This document shows positions 34,911-42,884 of a stretch of DNA of 64,000 nt, piece by piece. The position numbers and the translations under genes are program-made. Source of the DNA: Thermodesulfobacteriota bacterium. Lineage in GTDB: Bacteria > Desulfobacterota > QYQD01. The notes beneath the pieces are model-generated. The model saw nothing but the letters and a program-made list of their open reading frames with translations. It made no database searches and was not told the origin of the DNA. Location of the stretch: assembly GCA_031082315.1 (NCBI GenBank), contig JAVHLC010000007.1:100967-164966 (forward strand), given 5' to 3'. Every line of letters begins with the position of its first letter. Within the stretch, counting starts at the first letter, position 1.

Positions 34911-35735
34911 CTATTTTTTCTGATAGACAGTCGGACGCGCATATTTAAAGGCATGCTTTATACCCGTCAGGCTTTCTGAGTGCCCGATAAAAAGGTAGCC
35001 TCCTTCACCTAGCGCCGAATAAAAACCGTTTACTACTTTTCCCTGTGTGTTCTTATCGAAATAGATCATCACATTACGGCAAAAAATTATGTCCATAGGT
35101 TCCTTACATGGACATGGTTCCATGAGGTTATATCTCATAAACTGGATGCAGTTCCTGACCACAGGCTTAACCTGGACGTATCCCTGCCACCGGCCCTGTC
35201 CTTTTTGGAAGTATTTTTTCAGGATATTAGTATTAATATCCTTGCATCGTTCTTCCGGGTATATCCCCTGCTCGGCTGTAGCTAAGACCCTTGTAGATAT
35301 ATCGGTTGCCAATATTTTTAAGTTCAACGCCGGGATAACTGCCTTATGTTCTAAAATAGTTATTGCAAGAGAATAAGGCTCCTCGCCTGATGAACAACCG
35401 GCGCTCCAGATTCTTATCCTTCCGCCCCTTTTTTTATCTGCAAGCAGGCCCGGCAGCGCCTCATCTGCCAGGAATTGAAAGTGGTTGGATTCACGAAAAA
35501 AACTGGTCAGGTTGGTGGACACGCTATCCAGCAGCCTAACCAGCTCCTCCCCACTCTTATCCTGCAGCACGTAATCATAATATTCCTGAAAACTCTGAAA
35601 ATTAGAGCTTCTCAGCCTTTTAGCCAGCCTGGCCCGTAACAGTTCTTTCTTGCCTGTGTGGAGGTTAATGCCGGCCTTGGTATAGATGAGCCTACTGAAG
35701 AGTTCGAATTCTTTATCGGTAAGGTCGTCGAACAT
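34911..35735 (-). CDS. cheR: Chemoreceptor methyltransferase
   Basis: A 274-residue SAM-dependent methyltransferase. The N-terminal helical domain has LRARLAKRLRS. The SAM site is RIWSAGCSSGEEPYSLAI, followed by ILATDISTRVLATA and DIIFCRNVMIYFD. ATG 35735 is used; the frame could begin at a TTG one codon upstream. It lies 4 bases after cheY. Confidence 0.93.
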   Translation of the reverse strand: MFDDLTDKEFELFSRLIYTKAGINLHTGKKELLRARLAKRLRSSNFQSFQEYYDYVLQDKSGEELVRLLDSVSTNLTSFFRESNHFQFLADEALPGLLADKKRGGRIRIWSAGCSSGEEPYSLAITILEHKAVIPALNLKILATDISTRVLATAEQGIYPEERCKDINTNILKKYFQKGQGRWQGYVQVKPVVRNCIQFMRYNLMEPCPCKEPMDIIFCRNVMIYFDKNTQGKVVNGFYSALGEGGYLFIGHSESLTGIKHAFKYARPTVYQKK

Positions 35736-35739
35736 CAAA

Positions 35740-36120
35740 TTACTTGAATATCTTGCTTATCTTTTCTTCCAGAACCTCGGCCGTAAATGGCTTGACAATA
35801 TAGTTACTAGCCCCGGTCTTAACCGCCTCCACGATATTCTGTTGCTGTGCCTCGGCAGTGACCATCATTACGGGGATATCTTTTAGTGCGGCATCTGCCT
35901 TGATGGCCTTAAGCAGATCAAGGCCGGTCATAACCGGCATATTCCAGTCGGTTATGACGAAGTCAAATTTTTCTTTTTTCAAGACCTCAAGCGCCTCCTG
36001 ACCGTTTTCGGCCTCGCCTACATTTTCGAATCCCAGTTGTTTCAGAATGTTTTTTACTATACGGCGCATGGTGTTAAAGTCATCAACCACCAATATTCTC
36101 ATGTTCTTATCTGCCGGCAT
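35740..36120 (-). CDS. cheY: CheY response regulator
   Basis: A stand-alone receiver of 126 residues with VVDD (11-14), phospho-acceptor Asp58 in [11 protein letters not shown], Thr in MVTAEA and the Lys of IVKPF. The ITDWNMP context is that of flagellar-motor CheY proteins, so this is the likelier motor CheY of the two. A strong ribosome site (aagggga) precedes it. Confidence 0.92.
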   Translation of the reverse strand: MPADKNMRILVVDDFNTMRRIVKNILKQLGFENVGEAENGQEALEVLKKEKFDFVITDWNMPVMTGLDLLKAIKADAALKDIPVMMVTAEAQQQNIVEAVKTGASNYIVKPFTAEVLEEKISKIFK

Positions 36121-36144
36121 AATTTAACTCCCCTTTTTCATATA

Positions 36145-36262
36145 TAAGCTTTCAGCTATCAGCCTTCAGCTCTCCGGGTTCCGGGTTGCGGGTTACGAGT
36201 TGAAAAACTCATTACTCGTTACTCATCACTTCTTTGGACTCCTGAAGGCTGACGGCTAATAA
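36145..36262. repeat. Composite repeat between cheA and cheY
   Basis: Heptamer words (agctttcagctatcagcc) and, inverted, gaaggctgacggctaat at the two ends enclose an inner inverted pair, ggttgcgggttacgagttg and caattactcgttactcatc-like words. The cheA TAA stop is at its edge. It separates cheA from the rest of the operon by 142 bases. Confidence 0.8.
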
Positions 36263-38521
36263 TTAATGCAGCATCCCTAAATTTTGTTCTTCAGCCACAC
36301 TAAATATGCCGTTTATGTCTAAAATCAGCCCTACTTTCCCGTCTCCTAAAATAGTCCCTCCAGCCAGTCCTCTGACATTTTTCATGTGGTCTCCGAGACT
36401 CTTGATGACCACTTCTTGTTTGCCAAGTAGGTCATCAACCAGCAGGCATTTCTGCCGTCCTTCGTTTTCAACCACCACTACCAGAGACTCGCAAGGGTCT
36501 TTATGTTCGGCATCAATATCAAACATCTTATATAATCTTACTAACGGGATAAGATTTCCCCTGACCTTAATCATCTCGCCCTTGCCATGGACAGTGCTAT
36601 ATTCTTCCTGCCGCGGCCTTATAGTCTCTTTAATGACCACTGTTGGCACTATATAACGTTCCACCCCTACCTTTACTATGATGCCGTCGATAATAGCCAG
36701 GGTAAGCGGAACCTTAATGGTGAATGTAGAACCTTGTCCGGGACGCGAATTTATCTCCACCTTGCCGCGCAACTTCTCTATGGCTTTCTTTACTACATCC
36801 ATCCCTACGCCCCGGCCGGAGACATCGGTTATCTTATCGGCCGTAGAAAATCCGGCCTGGAATATAAGATTATCAATTTCAAATGTGGAGAGACCCTCGG
36901 TGTTTTTAATCAATCCCTTTTCCTTGGCCTTTTTTAATATCTTCTCGCGGTTCAGGCCCTGTCCGTCATCCTCGATCTCAATCACAATGTTACCGCCTTT
37001 TTGATAAGCCCTTAACCAGATAGTGCCGGTGGCCGGCTTGCCTTTAGTTGCTCTTTCATCCGGCATCTCAATGCCATGGTCTATAGAGTTACGTATCATA
37101 TGCACCAGGGGATCGTAAATGGCGTCCACCATATTGCGGTCGATCTCTGTATCCTCACCGCTCATCTGAAGATCAGCCTGTTTTTCAGATTTTTTGGCCA
37201 GATCCCGTACCAACCGGATCATCTTCTGAAGGGTCTGTTTTATGGGCACCATTCGCAAAGACATGGCTGTCTTCTGTAGCTCGGTAGTAATACGGCTTAG
37301 CTGGGAGAAATCACGCATAAGTTTCTGATCCCGTATGGTCTGGACGTGGGAATTCTGCCAGATAAGGGACTGGGTGATGACCAGCTCACCGACCATATCT
37401 ACCAGGTTATCGAGCTTGCCGATGTCCACCTTGACGGCGCTATTGGCATTCCCGGCAGAAGCAATGGAGGTCATAGCTTTTTGTTCACGCAGGGCATGGG
37501 CGACCTCTTTGGGTTTAACAGCGGCCTCTCTGATGATAATCTCCCCGATTTTTTCACCGGAATCTCGCTGTTTTTCCAGGGCGTTATCTATGGCCTCTGT
37601 ATCGGCCACACCCTTTTCGACCAGTATCTCCCCTACTAATTTAGGCTCCGGCCGGGTGGCCTCTTCTCCTACCTCCCCTTCCTGCGCGGCCCTTATCCGG
37701 CTGATAAAACTGTCCAGGTCGTAATCCTTTTGCTCTAATGTACCTGTCTCCAGGGCCGTTTTTATGTCCATTATCATCCTCTTCAGGACATCACAGGCGT
37801 CCAGGATAAGGTCAATAATTTCTGAGGAGATCGAAAGTTCGCCGTTTCGGGCTTTATCCAGGATATTTTCCGTTTCATGTGCTAACTTGTTAATATCCTG
37901 TAGATTCAAAAAGCCTGAGACACCTTTTATAGTATGGAATGGTCTAAAAATAGTGTTTATGCAGTCCTTATCCTCAGGAGACTGTTCAAGGGAGAGGATG
38001 TCCACCTCAATCTGTTCAAGATGTTCCATGCTCTCGCTAATAAATCCGGCAAGCAATTCTTTATCCTGAGTAATGTCTATAACCGGCTTGCTTTTGGTCA
38101 CAGAAACCTCAGGTGTTGCCTCCTCTTCCATTGTTATGTCATCTTGTCCCGCTGTTTGCCCTTCCGTATCCGCAAGATTTAATTCTTTAAGCAGTCCATT
38201 AAAGTTTTTAAGAGAAACGCCGGCCTGCTCCTGGTCTTTTTCTCTGCAAATATCCTGTAACATAGAGATGGCCTGGCTTATTTTTTCATAGACTACGTCC
38301 GTGTCGGATATCTCGCCCAATATGATCTTTTCTATAATAAGTTTGAGTCCCCCGCCTATCTTCTTTAGAGCCGCCGGGAGGGTTGTATCCTCATAGGCCA
38401 TAACCTCTTCAATCTTGGAGAGGAGCTCCCCTAACTCAACCAGATTTCCCGGGGTCAGCATTATAGCCTTAAGCGCAATATCGTCTAATATCTCCTGCAA
38501 GGTTTTGGGTTCGTTGTCCAT
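36263..38521 (-). CDS. cheA: Chemotaxis histidine kinase
   Basis: A 752-residue kinase that autophosphorylates and passes phosphate to CheY and CheB. Domains: an extra N-terminal helical region (1-150); Hpt with His196 in FHTIKG; a tandem two-unit module (about 295-350; GEILVEKG... and GEIIIREA..., each ending AL..Q) where a P2 domain is expected; dimerisation domain (360-430); HATPase with MIRNSIDHGIE and DDGQGLN; C-terminal CheW-like domain. It is the first gene of the operon. No cheW or receptor gene is in the window. Confidence 0.94.
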   Translation of the reverse strand: MDNEPKTLQEILDDIALKAIMLTPGNLVELGELLSKIEEVMAYEDTTLPAALKKIGGGLKLIIEKIILGEISDTDVVYEKISQAISMLQDICREKDQEQAGVSLKNFNGLLKELNLADTEGQTAGQDDITMEEEATPEVSVTKSKPVIDITQDKELLAGFISESMEHLEQIEVDILSLEQSPEDKDCINTIFRPFHTIKGVSGFLNLQDINKLAHETENILDKARNGELSISSEIIDLILDACDVLKRMIMDIKTALETGTLEQKDYDLDSFISRIRAAQEGEVGEEATRPEPKLVGEILVEKGVADTEAIDNALEKQRDSGEKIGEIIIREAAVKPKEVAHALREQKAMTSIASAGNANSAVKVDIGKLDNLVDMVGELVITQSLIWQNSHVQTIRDQKLMRDFSQLSRITTELQKTAMSLRMVPIKQTLQKMIRLVRDLAKKSEKQADLQMSGEDTEIDRNMVDAIYDPLVHMIRNSIDHGIEMPDERATKGKPATGTIWLRAYQKGGNIVIEIEDDGQGLNREKILKKAKEKGLIKNTEGLSTFEIDNLIFQAGFSTADKITDVSGRGVGMDVVKKAIEKLRGKVEINSRPGQGSTFTIKVPLTLAIIDGIIVKVGVERYIVPTVVIKETIRPRQEEYSTVHGKGEMIKVRGNLIPLVRLYKMFDIDAEHKDPCESLVVVVENEGRQKCLLVDDLLGKQEVVIKSLGDHMKNVRGLAGGTILGDGKVGLILDINGIFSVAEEQNLGMLH

Positions 38522-38852
38522 CTCTATCCCTCTAAGTTTTCCTTATTTGACTATACATAATGGGACTACCACTGTTTTTTGCATCGGCATGAGGAGTTTT
38601 TTTCTTAAATCCTGATTGAAAATTCCTGACGGGTTGTAGTTAGTGCTCATCCGGCCCTGGGCCGACCATAGGCCGGGAACTACTGTTTCCGACTTCAAGC
38701 TTTCAGCTATCCGCCATCAGGCGTCAGCATGTTTGTTATCCGTTAACCGTTGTCCGACATTTTCTTTCGGTAAACGGTCAACAGTGAACGGTGGACCGGC
38801 TTCATGCCGATAGCTGAATGCTGATTGCTCGACAAAGGGGGTATAAATATGG
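38522..38852. repeat. Repeat-filled spacer upstream of cheA
   Basis: No gene seen. It holds several word families: gccctgggccgaccataggcc (38653-38673), agctttcagctatccgcc, gttatccgttaaccgttgtcc and, inverted, cggtaaacggtcaacagtgaacggtgg, and gatagctgaatgctgatt. The che promoter probably lies in the first 80 bases upstream of cheA, where TATAGT is present without a good -35 box. Confidence 0.5.
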
Positions 38853-39482
38853 TCAAAAAGAATAAAACTTCTGTGCGGGTAGCTCAACGCATGTCAGTTT
38901 ATTGCCGTAAACTGCACCGGTGTCAATGCCTATCTTGTTTCCCATCACCAGCGGCTCACCAAATGGCGTGTGACCGAAGACGACTTTCTTGCCAAAGTCG
39001 TACATAGAAGAAAAAAAGGCCTCTCTTATCCAGAGAATGTCCTCTATTTTTTGATCCTCTAACGGTAAATAAGGCCGAAGGCCGGCATGAACAAAGATAT
39101 AGTCCTCTGTCTCATGTATAAGGAGCAGCGAACGAAAAAAATCATGATGATCCGGGGGCAGGGAAAACTCCCCCTTTTTGCTATAGGCATCGATGGTCTT
39201 CTGGCCTCCATTCAGGATGAATAAAAAGGGATTGACCCGGTCAAGATAATCGAGGAACATCTTTTCATGGTTACCCATGAGAAATACTATATGATTCGAC
39301 CTATCTTTTAAATCTAAGAGATAGTCGATGACTTCACGGGAAGCCGGACCGCGGTTAATATAATCTCCAAGAAAGATAAGGGCATCCTGTCCGAGGTTAA
39401 CCGGCAGGGTACCCATTAACCCTTCCAGCTTATCCAGACATCCATGAATATCCCCAACCGCAAATATACGTCTATCGCTCAT
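38853..39482 (-). CDS. PPP-family metallophosphatase (serine/threonine or ApaH-like)
   Basis: A 209-residue calcineurin-like phosphatase with the metal-binding motifs GDIHGC, GDYINRGP, GNHE, VHAG and GHTPFGEP. Bacterial relatives act as serine/threonine protein phosphatases or diadenosine tetraphosphatases; the sequence does not decide. ATG 39482 gives MSDRRIFAVGDIHG; a TTG at 39524 would add 14 residues. No partner kinase is nearby. Confidence 0.85.
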   Translation of the reverse strand: MSDRRIFAVGDIHGCLDKLEGLMGTLPVNLGQDALIFLGDYINRGPASREVIDYLLDLKDRSNHIVFLMGNHEKMFLDYLDRVNPFLFILNGGQKTIDAYSKKGEFSLPPDHHDFFRSLLLIHETEDYIFVHAGLRPYLPLEDQKIEDILWIREAFFSSMYDFGKKVVFGHTPFGEPLVMGNKIGIDTGAVYGNKLTCVELPAQKFYSF

Positions 39483-39526
39483 AACCTTTAAAATCAATAC
39501 CGGATGTTCTCGTAAAGACTCCAATG

Positions 39527-39663
39527 TTGATGAATCCGTAAAAAAGCTTTTTTACCGCTGAGCACGCAGAGTCCGCAGAGAAAAACTGTAAACTATTCAA
39601 TATGTTATCTCAGCGTTCTCAGCGATCTCTGCGGTAAAATTTTACTTTTTACGAAGCCGTCAA
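39527..39663. mobile_element. MITE-like element B (between phosphatase and radical SAM gene)
   Basis: 137 bases bounded by inverted ends TTGATGAATCCGTAAAAAAG (left) and, on the other strand, TTGACGGCTTCGTAAAAAGT (right). Inside, accgctgagcacgcagag and ctcagcgatctctgcggt form a second inverted pair. The TTGA of the right end contains the TGA stop of the radical SAM gene. Same family as element A at 5522-5677. Confidence 0.68.
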
Positions 39664-40589
39664 TACAGGATAAATGTCCGTTTCCGCAGGTCAAGCCTGG
39701 TTATCCCTTCTTCTTTCGCCATCGTGATCGCCTCACGGTATTCCTCGGCAGTTATACGCCGGTCAAGGGGAGGATATTTGTACGCCTCGCCGCAGGGCCG
39801 ATACTGGTCCATTATATTCACGTAGGTATTCGGCGATATTTCCCGGGCCAGAAAACGCATAACATCCCGCGTCCCGGCCAGACCATCCGGCAGGACCAGA
39901 TGGCGCACCAGGAGTCCACGTTGTGCTATGCCACTGGAATCTACAGTCAGGTCGCCCACCTGGCGATGCATTTCTTTGATGGCCTGTCCGGCTATCTCCG
40001 GGTAACCGGGCGCCTTGGAGAGTCTTATAGCCACCTCTTCATCCCAGTATTTAAAATCAGGCATATAGATATCAAAAATACCATCCAGCAGCTTAATCGT
40101 CTCGATGGCATCATACCCGCCCGTGTTATAGACCAGGGGGACGCAAAGTCCGCCCTCAATGGCTATGGATAGGGTCTCCAGTATCTGGGGCACAACATGG
40201 GTTGGAGTGACAAAATTGATGTTATGGCAACCCATGTTCTGTAAATATAGCATCAGCAGGGCAAATTGTTCCAGAGAGATCTCTTCGCCTTCTCCGAGGT
40301 GACTGATTTCCCAGTTCTGACAAAAAACGCAAAGGAGATTACAGCTTGTGATAAATATGGCTCCTGATCCATGCCGACCTACAAGCGGGGCCTCTTCTCC
40401 AAAATGCGGGCTAAAACTGGAGACCATGGGAAGTCTGCCTGTATGGCATATCCCTTTTTCGTTCTGCATCCGATTAACCCGGCACTTTCGCGGACATAGA
40501 CAACATTCTTCAAGTATTTTATTAGCTTTTTCGATGCGGGGGTTGAGCTCGCCACTTTTATATGTTTCCATGTAGGCCGGTTCGAACAT
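39660..40589 (-). CDS. PflX-like radical SAM protein
   Basis: A 309-residue radical SAM enzyme of the COG1313 (PflX) group, related to pyruvate formate-lyase activating enzymes. The cluster motif is SCNLLCVFCQNWE (CxxxCxxC). An N-terminal cluster of cysteines (ECCLCPRKC) may bind a second metal. The substrate is unknown. It is anaerobe-typical in that the cluster is oxygen sensitive. Its stop lies in the end of MITE-like element B. Confidence 0.87.
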   Translation of the reverse strand: MFEPAYMETYKSGELNPRIEKANKILEECCLCPRKCRVNRMQNEKGICHTGRLPMVSSFSPHFGEEAPLVGRHGSGAIFITSCNLLCVFCQNWEISHLGEGEEISLEQFALLMLYLQNMGCHNINFVTPTHVVPQILETLSIAIEGGLCVPLVYNTGGYDAIETIKLLDGIFDIYMPDFKYWDEEVAIRLSKAPGYPEIAGQAIKEMHRQVGDLTVDSSGIAQRGLLVRHLVLPDGLAGTRDVMRFLAREISPNTYVNIMDQYRPCGEAYKYPPLDRRITAEEYREAITMAKEEGITRLDLRKRTFILY

Positions 40590-40594
40590 GGTTA

Positions 40595-40712
40595 CGTCAA
40601 TGAAGTTATTCGTTAATTGTTATTTGTTATTCGAGTAACCAATAACGAAAATGAAGTTTTTCTCTGCGAACTCTGCGTGCTCAGCGGTGAAAAGGCTTTT
40701 TTACAAATCCAT
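40595..40712. repeat. Composite repeat between mutM and the radical SAM gene
   Basis: Words gttattcgttaattgttatttg and, inverted, accaataacg, then ctctgcgaactctgcgtgctcagcggtg and a right end ggcttttttacaaatccatcaa. On the minus strand the right end reads TTGATGGATTTGTAAAAAAG, close to the element A/B ends, and contains the mutM TGA stop (40712-40714). Confidence 0.75.
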
Positions 40713-41554
40713 CAATTCTCATCTTGACATTTTGGACAAAAACAGGTTCCCCGCCCGGCCACCTTTATCCTGACAATAGGCGTCCTACACCGCGGGCACG
40801 GCCTGCCTTGCCGCTGATATACCTTATGCTGTCTCTGGAATTCCCCCTCTTTTCCATCCGGCAGCCTATAGGTGCTGACACTAGAACCACCACAGACAAT
40901 AGCCTCGTTGAGTATCTGCCCGATGGTCTTATGGAGTCTTTTGATCTCATGTTCAGTGAGCGTATTTACCTTTCTTTGCGGATGGATGCCGGCCCGGTAA
41001 AGACTTTCATCTGTATAAATATTCCCCAGACCGCTTATAATATGCTGATTGAGCAAGAGACCTTTTACTGTGCCGGTTCGGTTAGAGAGACAGGTTTTGA
41101 ACCCTTTTAGATCGAGGGTCAGGGCATCAGGGCCCAGATTATCCAGATAGGCATTTTTGTCTTCACCCGGCCTCACGCCCCGGCGCATCTTCGACCGGAG
41201 GGAAACCCAGCCAAAGCGACGCATATCGGCAAAGCGCAATTCATGTAGATTATCATTAAGATGTAAGACCATGCGGGTATGCCGGTCTATCGCCCCACCC
41301 TTCTGCCGGTATAATAATTGACCGGTCATGCCCAGATGGATGCTAAGCTCATAGCCATTTGACAGATCAAAGACAATACATTTGCCTTTCCGGGACAGGT
41401 TTTTGATTTTCTTATTTCTGAGGAGCCCTGGAAGATTATTTTTTCGGCCTACTATTATGCTATGGTGAGCAACTTCAACCTCTTTTATAAGCTTACCACA
41501 GAGCTTTGGCCGGAGGTCTCTTACTATATTCTCGACTTCTGGAAGTTCAGGCAT
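40712..41554 (-). CDS. mutM: Formamidopyrimidine-DNA glycosylase
   Basis: Removes 8-oxoguanine and formamidopyrimidines from DNA and nicks the abasic site. The N-terminal PELPEVE gives the catalytic Pro and Glu. A beta-clamp region (IHLGMTGQLLY), the helix-two-turn-helix with SGLGNIYTDESLY, and a C-terminal zinc finger CPRC...CPKC are all present. 280 residues. Stop in the end of a dispersed repeat. Confidence 0.95.
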   Translation of the reverse strand: MPELPEVENIVRDLRPKLCGKLIKEVEVAHHSIIVGRKNNLPGLLRNKKIKNLSRKGKCIVFDLSNGYELSIHLGMTGQLLYRQKGGAIDRHTRMVLHLNDNLHELRFADMRRFGWVSLRSKMRRGVRPGEDKNAYLDNLGPDALTLDLKGFKTCLSNRTGTVKGLLLNQHIISGLGNIYTDESLYRAGIHPQRKVNTLTEHEIKRLHKTIGQILNEAIVCGGSSVSTYRLPDGKEGEFQRQHKVYQRQGRPCPRCRTPIVRIKVAGRGTCFCPKCQDEN

Positions 41555-41750
41555 GTTAAGTTCTGCGCTCCAGCGCCTTCAATTTGTATATCTCCAGGAT
41601 GGCTATAGCCGGCGGAAATATATCTCTGCTTCCAAATTATTTTAGCACAGGATTCTGTATACGCACTACCAAAATGATATATGTTAACAAAAGGGGACGG
41701 GGTATTGGGGGACTTTTTTACGAAGCCGCCGACAAAGAGTCGGAAAAACC

Positions 41751-41782
41751 TTGACATAATACCTTTAACCAATTATTTATAC
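41751..41782 (+). promoter_or_regulatory. Probable sigma-70 promoter of rpsT
   Basis: An exact TTGACA (41751-41756) is followed after 17 bases by TATTTA (41774), with TATACG as a more distant alternative -10. It lies 50-80 bases upstream of rpsT in an otherwise gene-free spacer. The -35 is perfect and the -10 weak. Confidence 0.5.
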
Positions 41783-41831
41783 GGGTGTTTTACTTCAACG
41801 ATAATTCAGGATTTTTTAAGGAGGGCAGGAG

Positions 41832-42110
41832 TTGGCTAATCATAAATCAGCGATTAAGAGGGCTAAGCAGTCTGAAAAAAAACAGGAAATTAATAAAGCT
41901 ATTAAGACCCGGGTTAAAAATGTAATCAAAGCAGTCCATGCAGCCATGGCAGAAAAATCACCGGATAAGGCCAAGGAGTCTTTGGCTAAAGCCATTCCGG
42001 TCATCGACAAGGCTGCTTCCAAGGGGACACTCCATCACAGAAACGCTGCTCGCAAGATTTCGCGTTTGACCAGACATGTAAACGCCCTTCAATCCGGCTC
42101 ACAAAGCTAA
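41832..42110 (+). CDS. rpsT: Ribosomal protein S20
   Basis: A 92-residue basic protein: MANHKSAIKRAKQSEKK at the start and a family-typical HHRNAARKISRL near the end. It binds 16S rRNA early in small-subunit assembly. The TTG start at 41832 has a strong aaggaggg ribosome site 10 bases upstream; a non-ATG start is common for rpsT and is used in its autoregulation in E. coli. It is the only plus-strand gene between 26.9 and 64 kb. Confidence 0.96.
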   Translation: MANHKSAIKRAKQSEKKQEINKAIKTRVKNVIKAVHAAMAEKSPDKAKESLAKAIPVIDKAASKGTLHHRNAARKISRLTRHVNALQSGSQS

Positions 42111-42177
42111 GACGGAAATATTTTAGCGTACCAATATCAGAAATGGCTTGTATCCAGACGGGTACAGGCCACTTCTA

Positions 42178-42346
42178 TTTCTCACGCAAAGGCGCAAAGA
42201 CCGCGAAGGAAAAAAGAAAATCTGGAAATCAAGAAATCAGGAATAGAACAGTATTTTTCTTTATGAGTTCCTGAGTTCCAAATTTTATTCTTTTTGCGTC
42301 CTTGGCGGCTTTGCGTGATATTTTGGACTTTTTATGAGTTCATCGA
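42178..42346. repeat. Long imperfect palindrome between rpsT and lptE
   Basis: ctcacgcaaaggcgcaaagac at the left and, inverted, gtccttggcggctttgcgtg at the right, with inner pairs ctggaaatcaagaaatcagg and ttcctgagttcca. The right flank ggactttttatgagttcatcg resembles the TTGAYG..CGTAAAAAG element ends and abuts the lptE stop. Lies in the convergent spacer and could end both transcripts. Confidence 0.8.
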
Positions 42347-42862
42347 TTAGAAATCTTCAAATATCCGCATGTGGATCATCTCGGCGAGGTCAGTAGCGAT
42401 CTTATGAAGGGCTGCCTGCTTATTACTTTCTGTGGTAAGGGGGCTGCTTTCTACCTTATAGACCTCTTCTCTGATTATGTCTTTGTTCTGCCAGAGTACG
42501 CTGCTGTCGCGCCTTTCTAATACCGCTTCTATCGTAACTACCGCCTTCCTTTCCAGCCCTAGATAAGTGCCGCTAAAGGATATATCCGGCAGGTTAATCG
42601 ACCTTATTTTACCTTTTAGAACGACATCCGCATCCTTGATATCGACCACCCTCAGCCTTTTTCGGCTTGTAAATTCATAGACCAACTGGTTTGTTAAATA
42701 GTTCTCGAAACCTGTCTCTCCCGTCTGATTACTGAATACCGGAATAGCTATGGTCTTTATATCTTCGGAAAAGGGATTGCCTTGTCCGCTGAAGTGATAA
42801 CCACAGGCGGAAATGAAAAAAAATAGCAGTAACGGATTGATAACCTTAGCGTATCTCTTCAT
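42347..42862 (-). CDS. lptE: LPS-assembly lipoprotein LptE
   Basis: A 171-residue lipoprotein with the signal LLLFFFISAC (cleavage before Cys20) and the family-typical CGYHFSG directly after it. In E. coli, LptE plugs the LptD channel that inserts LPS into the outer membrane. It belongs to the LptE/DUF4136-like group common in Desulfobacterota. It follows leuS with a 22-base gap, an order also common in E. coli (leuS-lptE). Confidence 0.88.
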   Translation of the reverse strand: MKRYAKVINPLLLFFFISACGYHFSGQGNPFSEDIKTIAIPVFSNQTGETGFENYLTNQLVYEFTSRKRLRVVDIKDADVVLKGKIRSINLPDISFSGTYLGLERKAVVTIEAVLERRDSSVLWQNKDIIREEVYKVESSPLTTESNKQAALHKIATDLAEMIHMRIFEDF

Positions 42863-42884
42863 TTTAACGTAACCTTTTTTAAGC

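Noticed and set aside
38825..39007. Plus-strand frame MLDKGGINMVKKNKTSV...
   Set aside because: Despite a ggggg-type site upstream, most of it is antisense to the conserved 3' end of the phosphatase gene (GNKIGIDTGAV region), and it matches no family.
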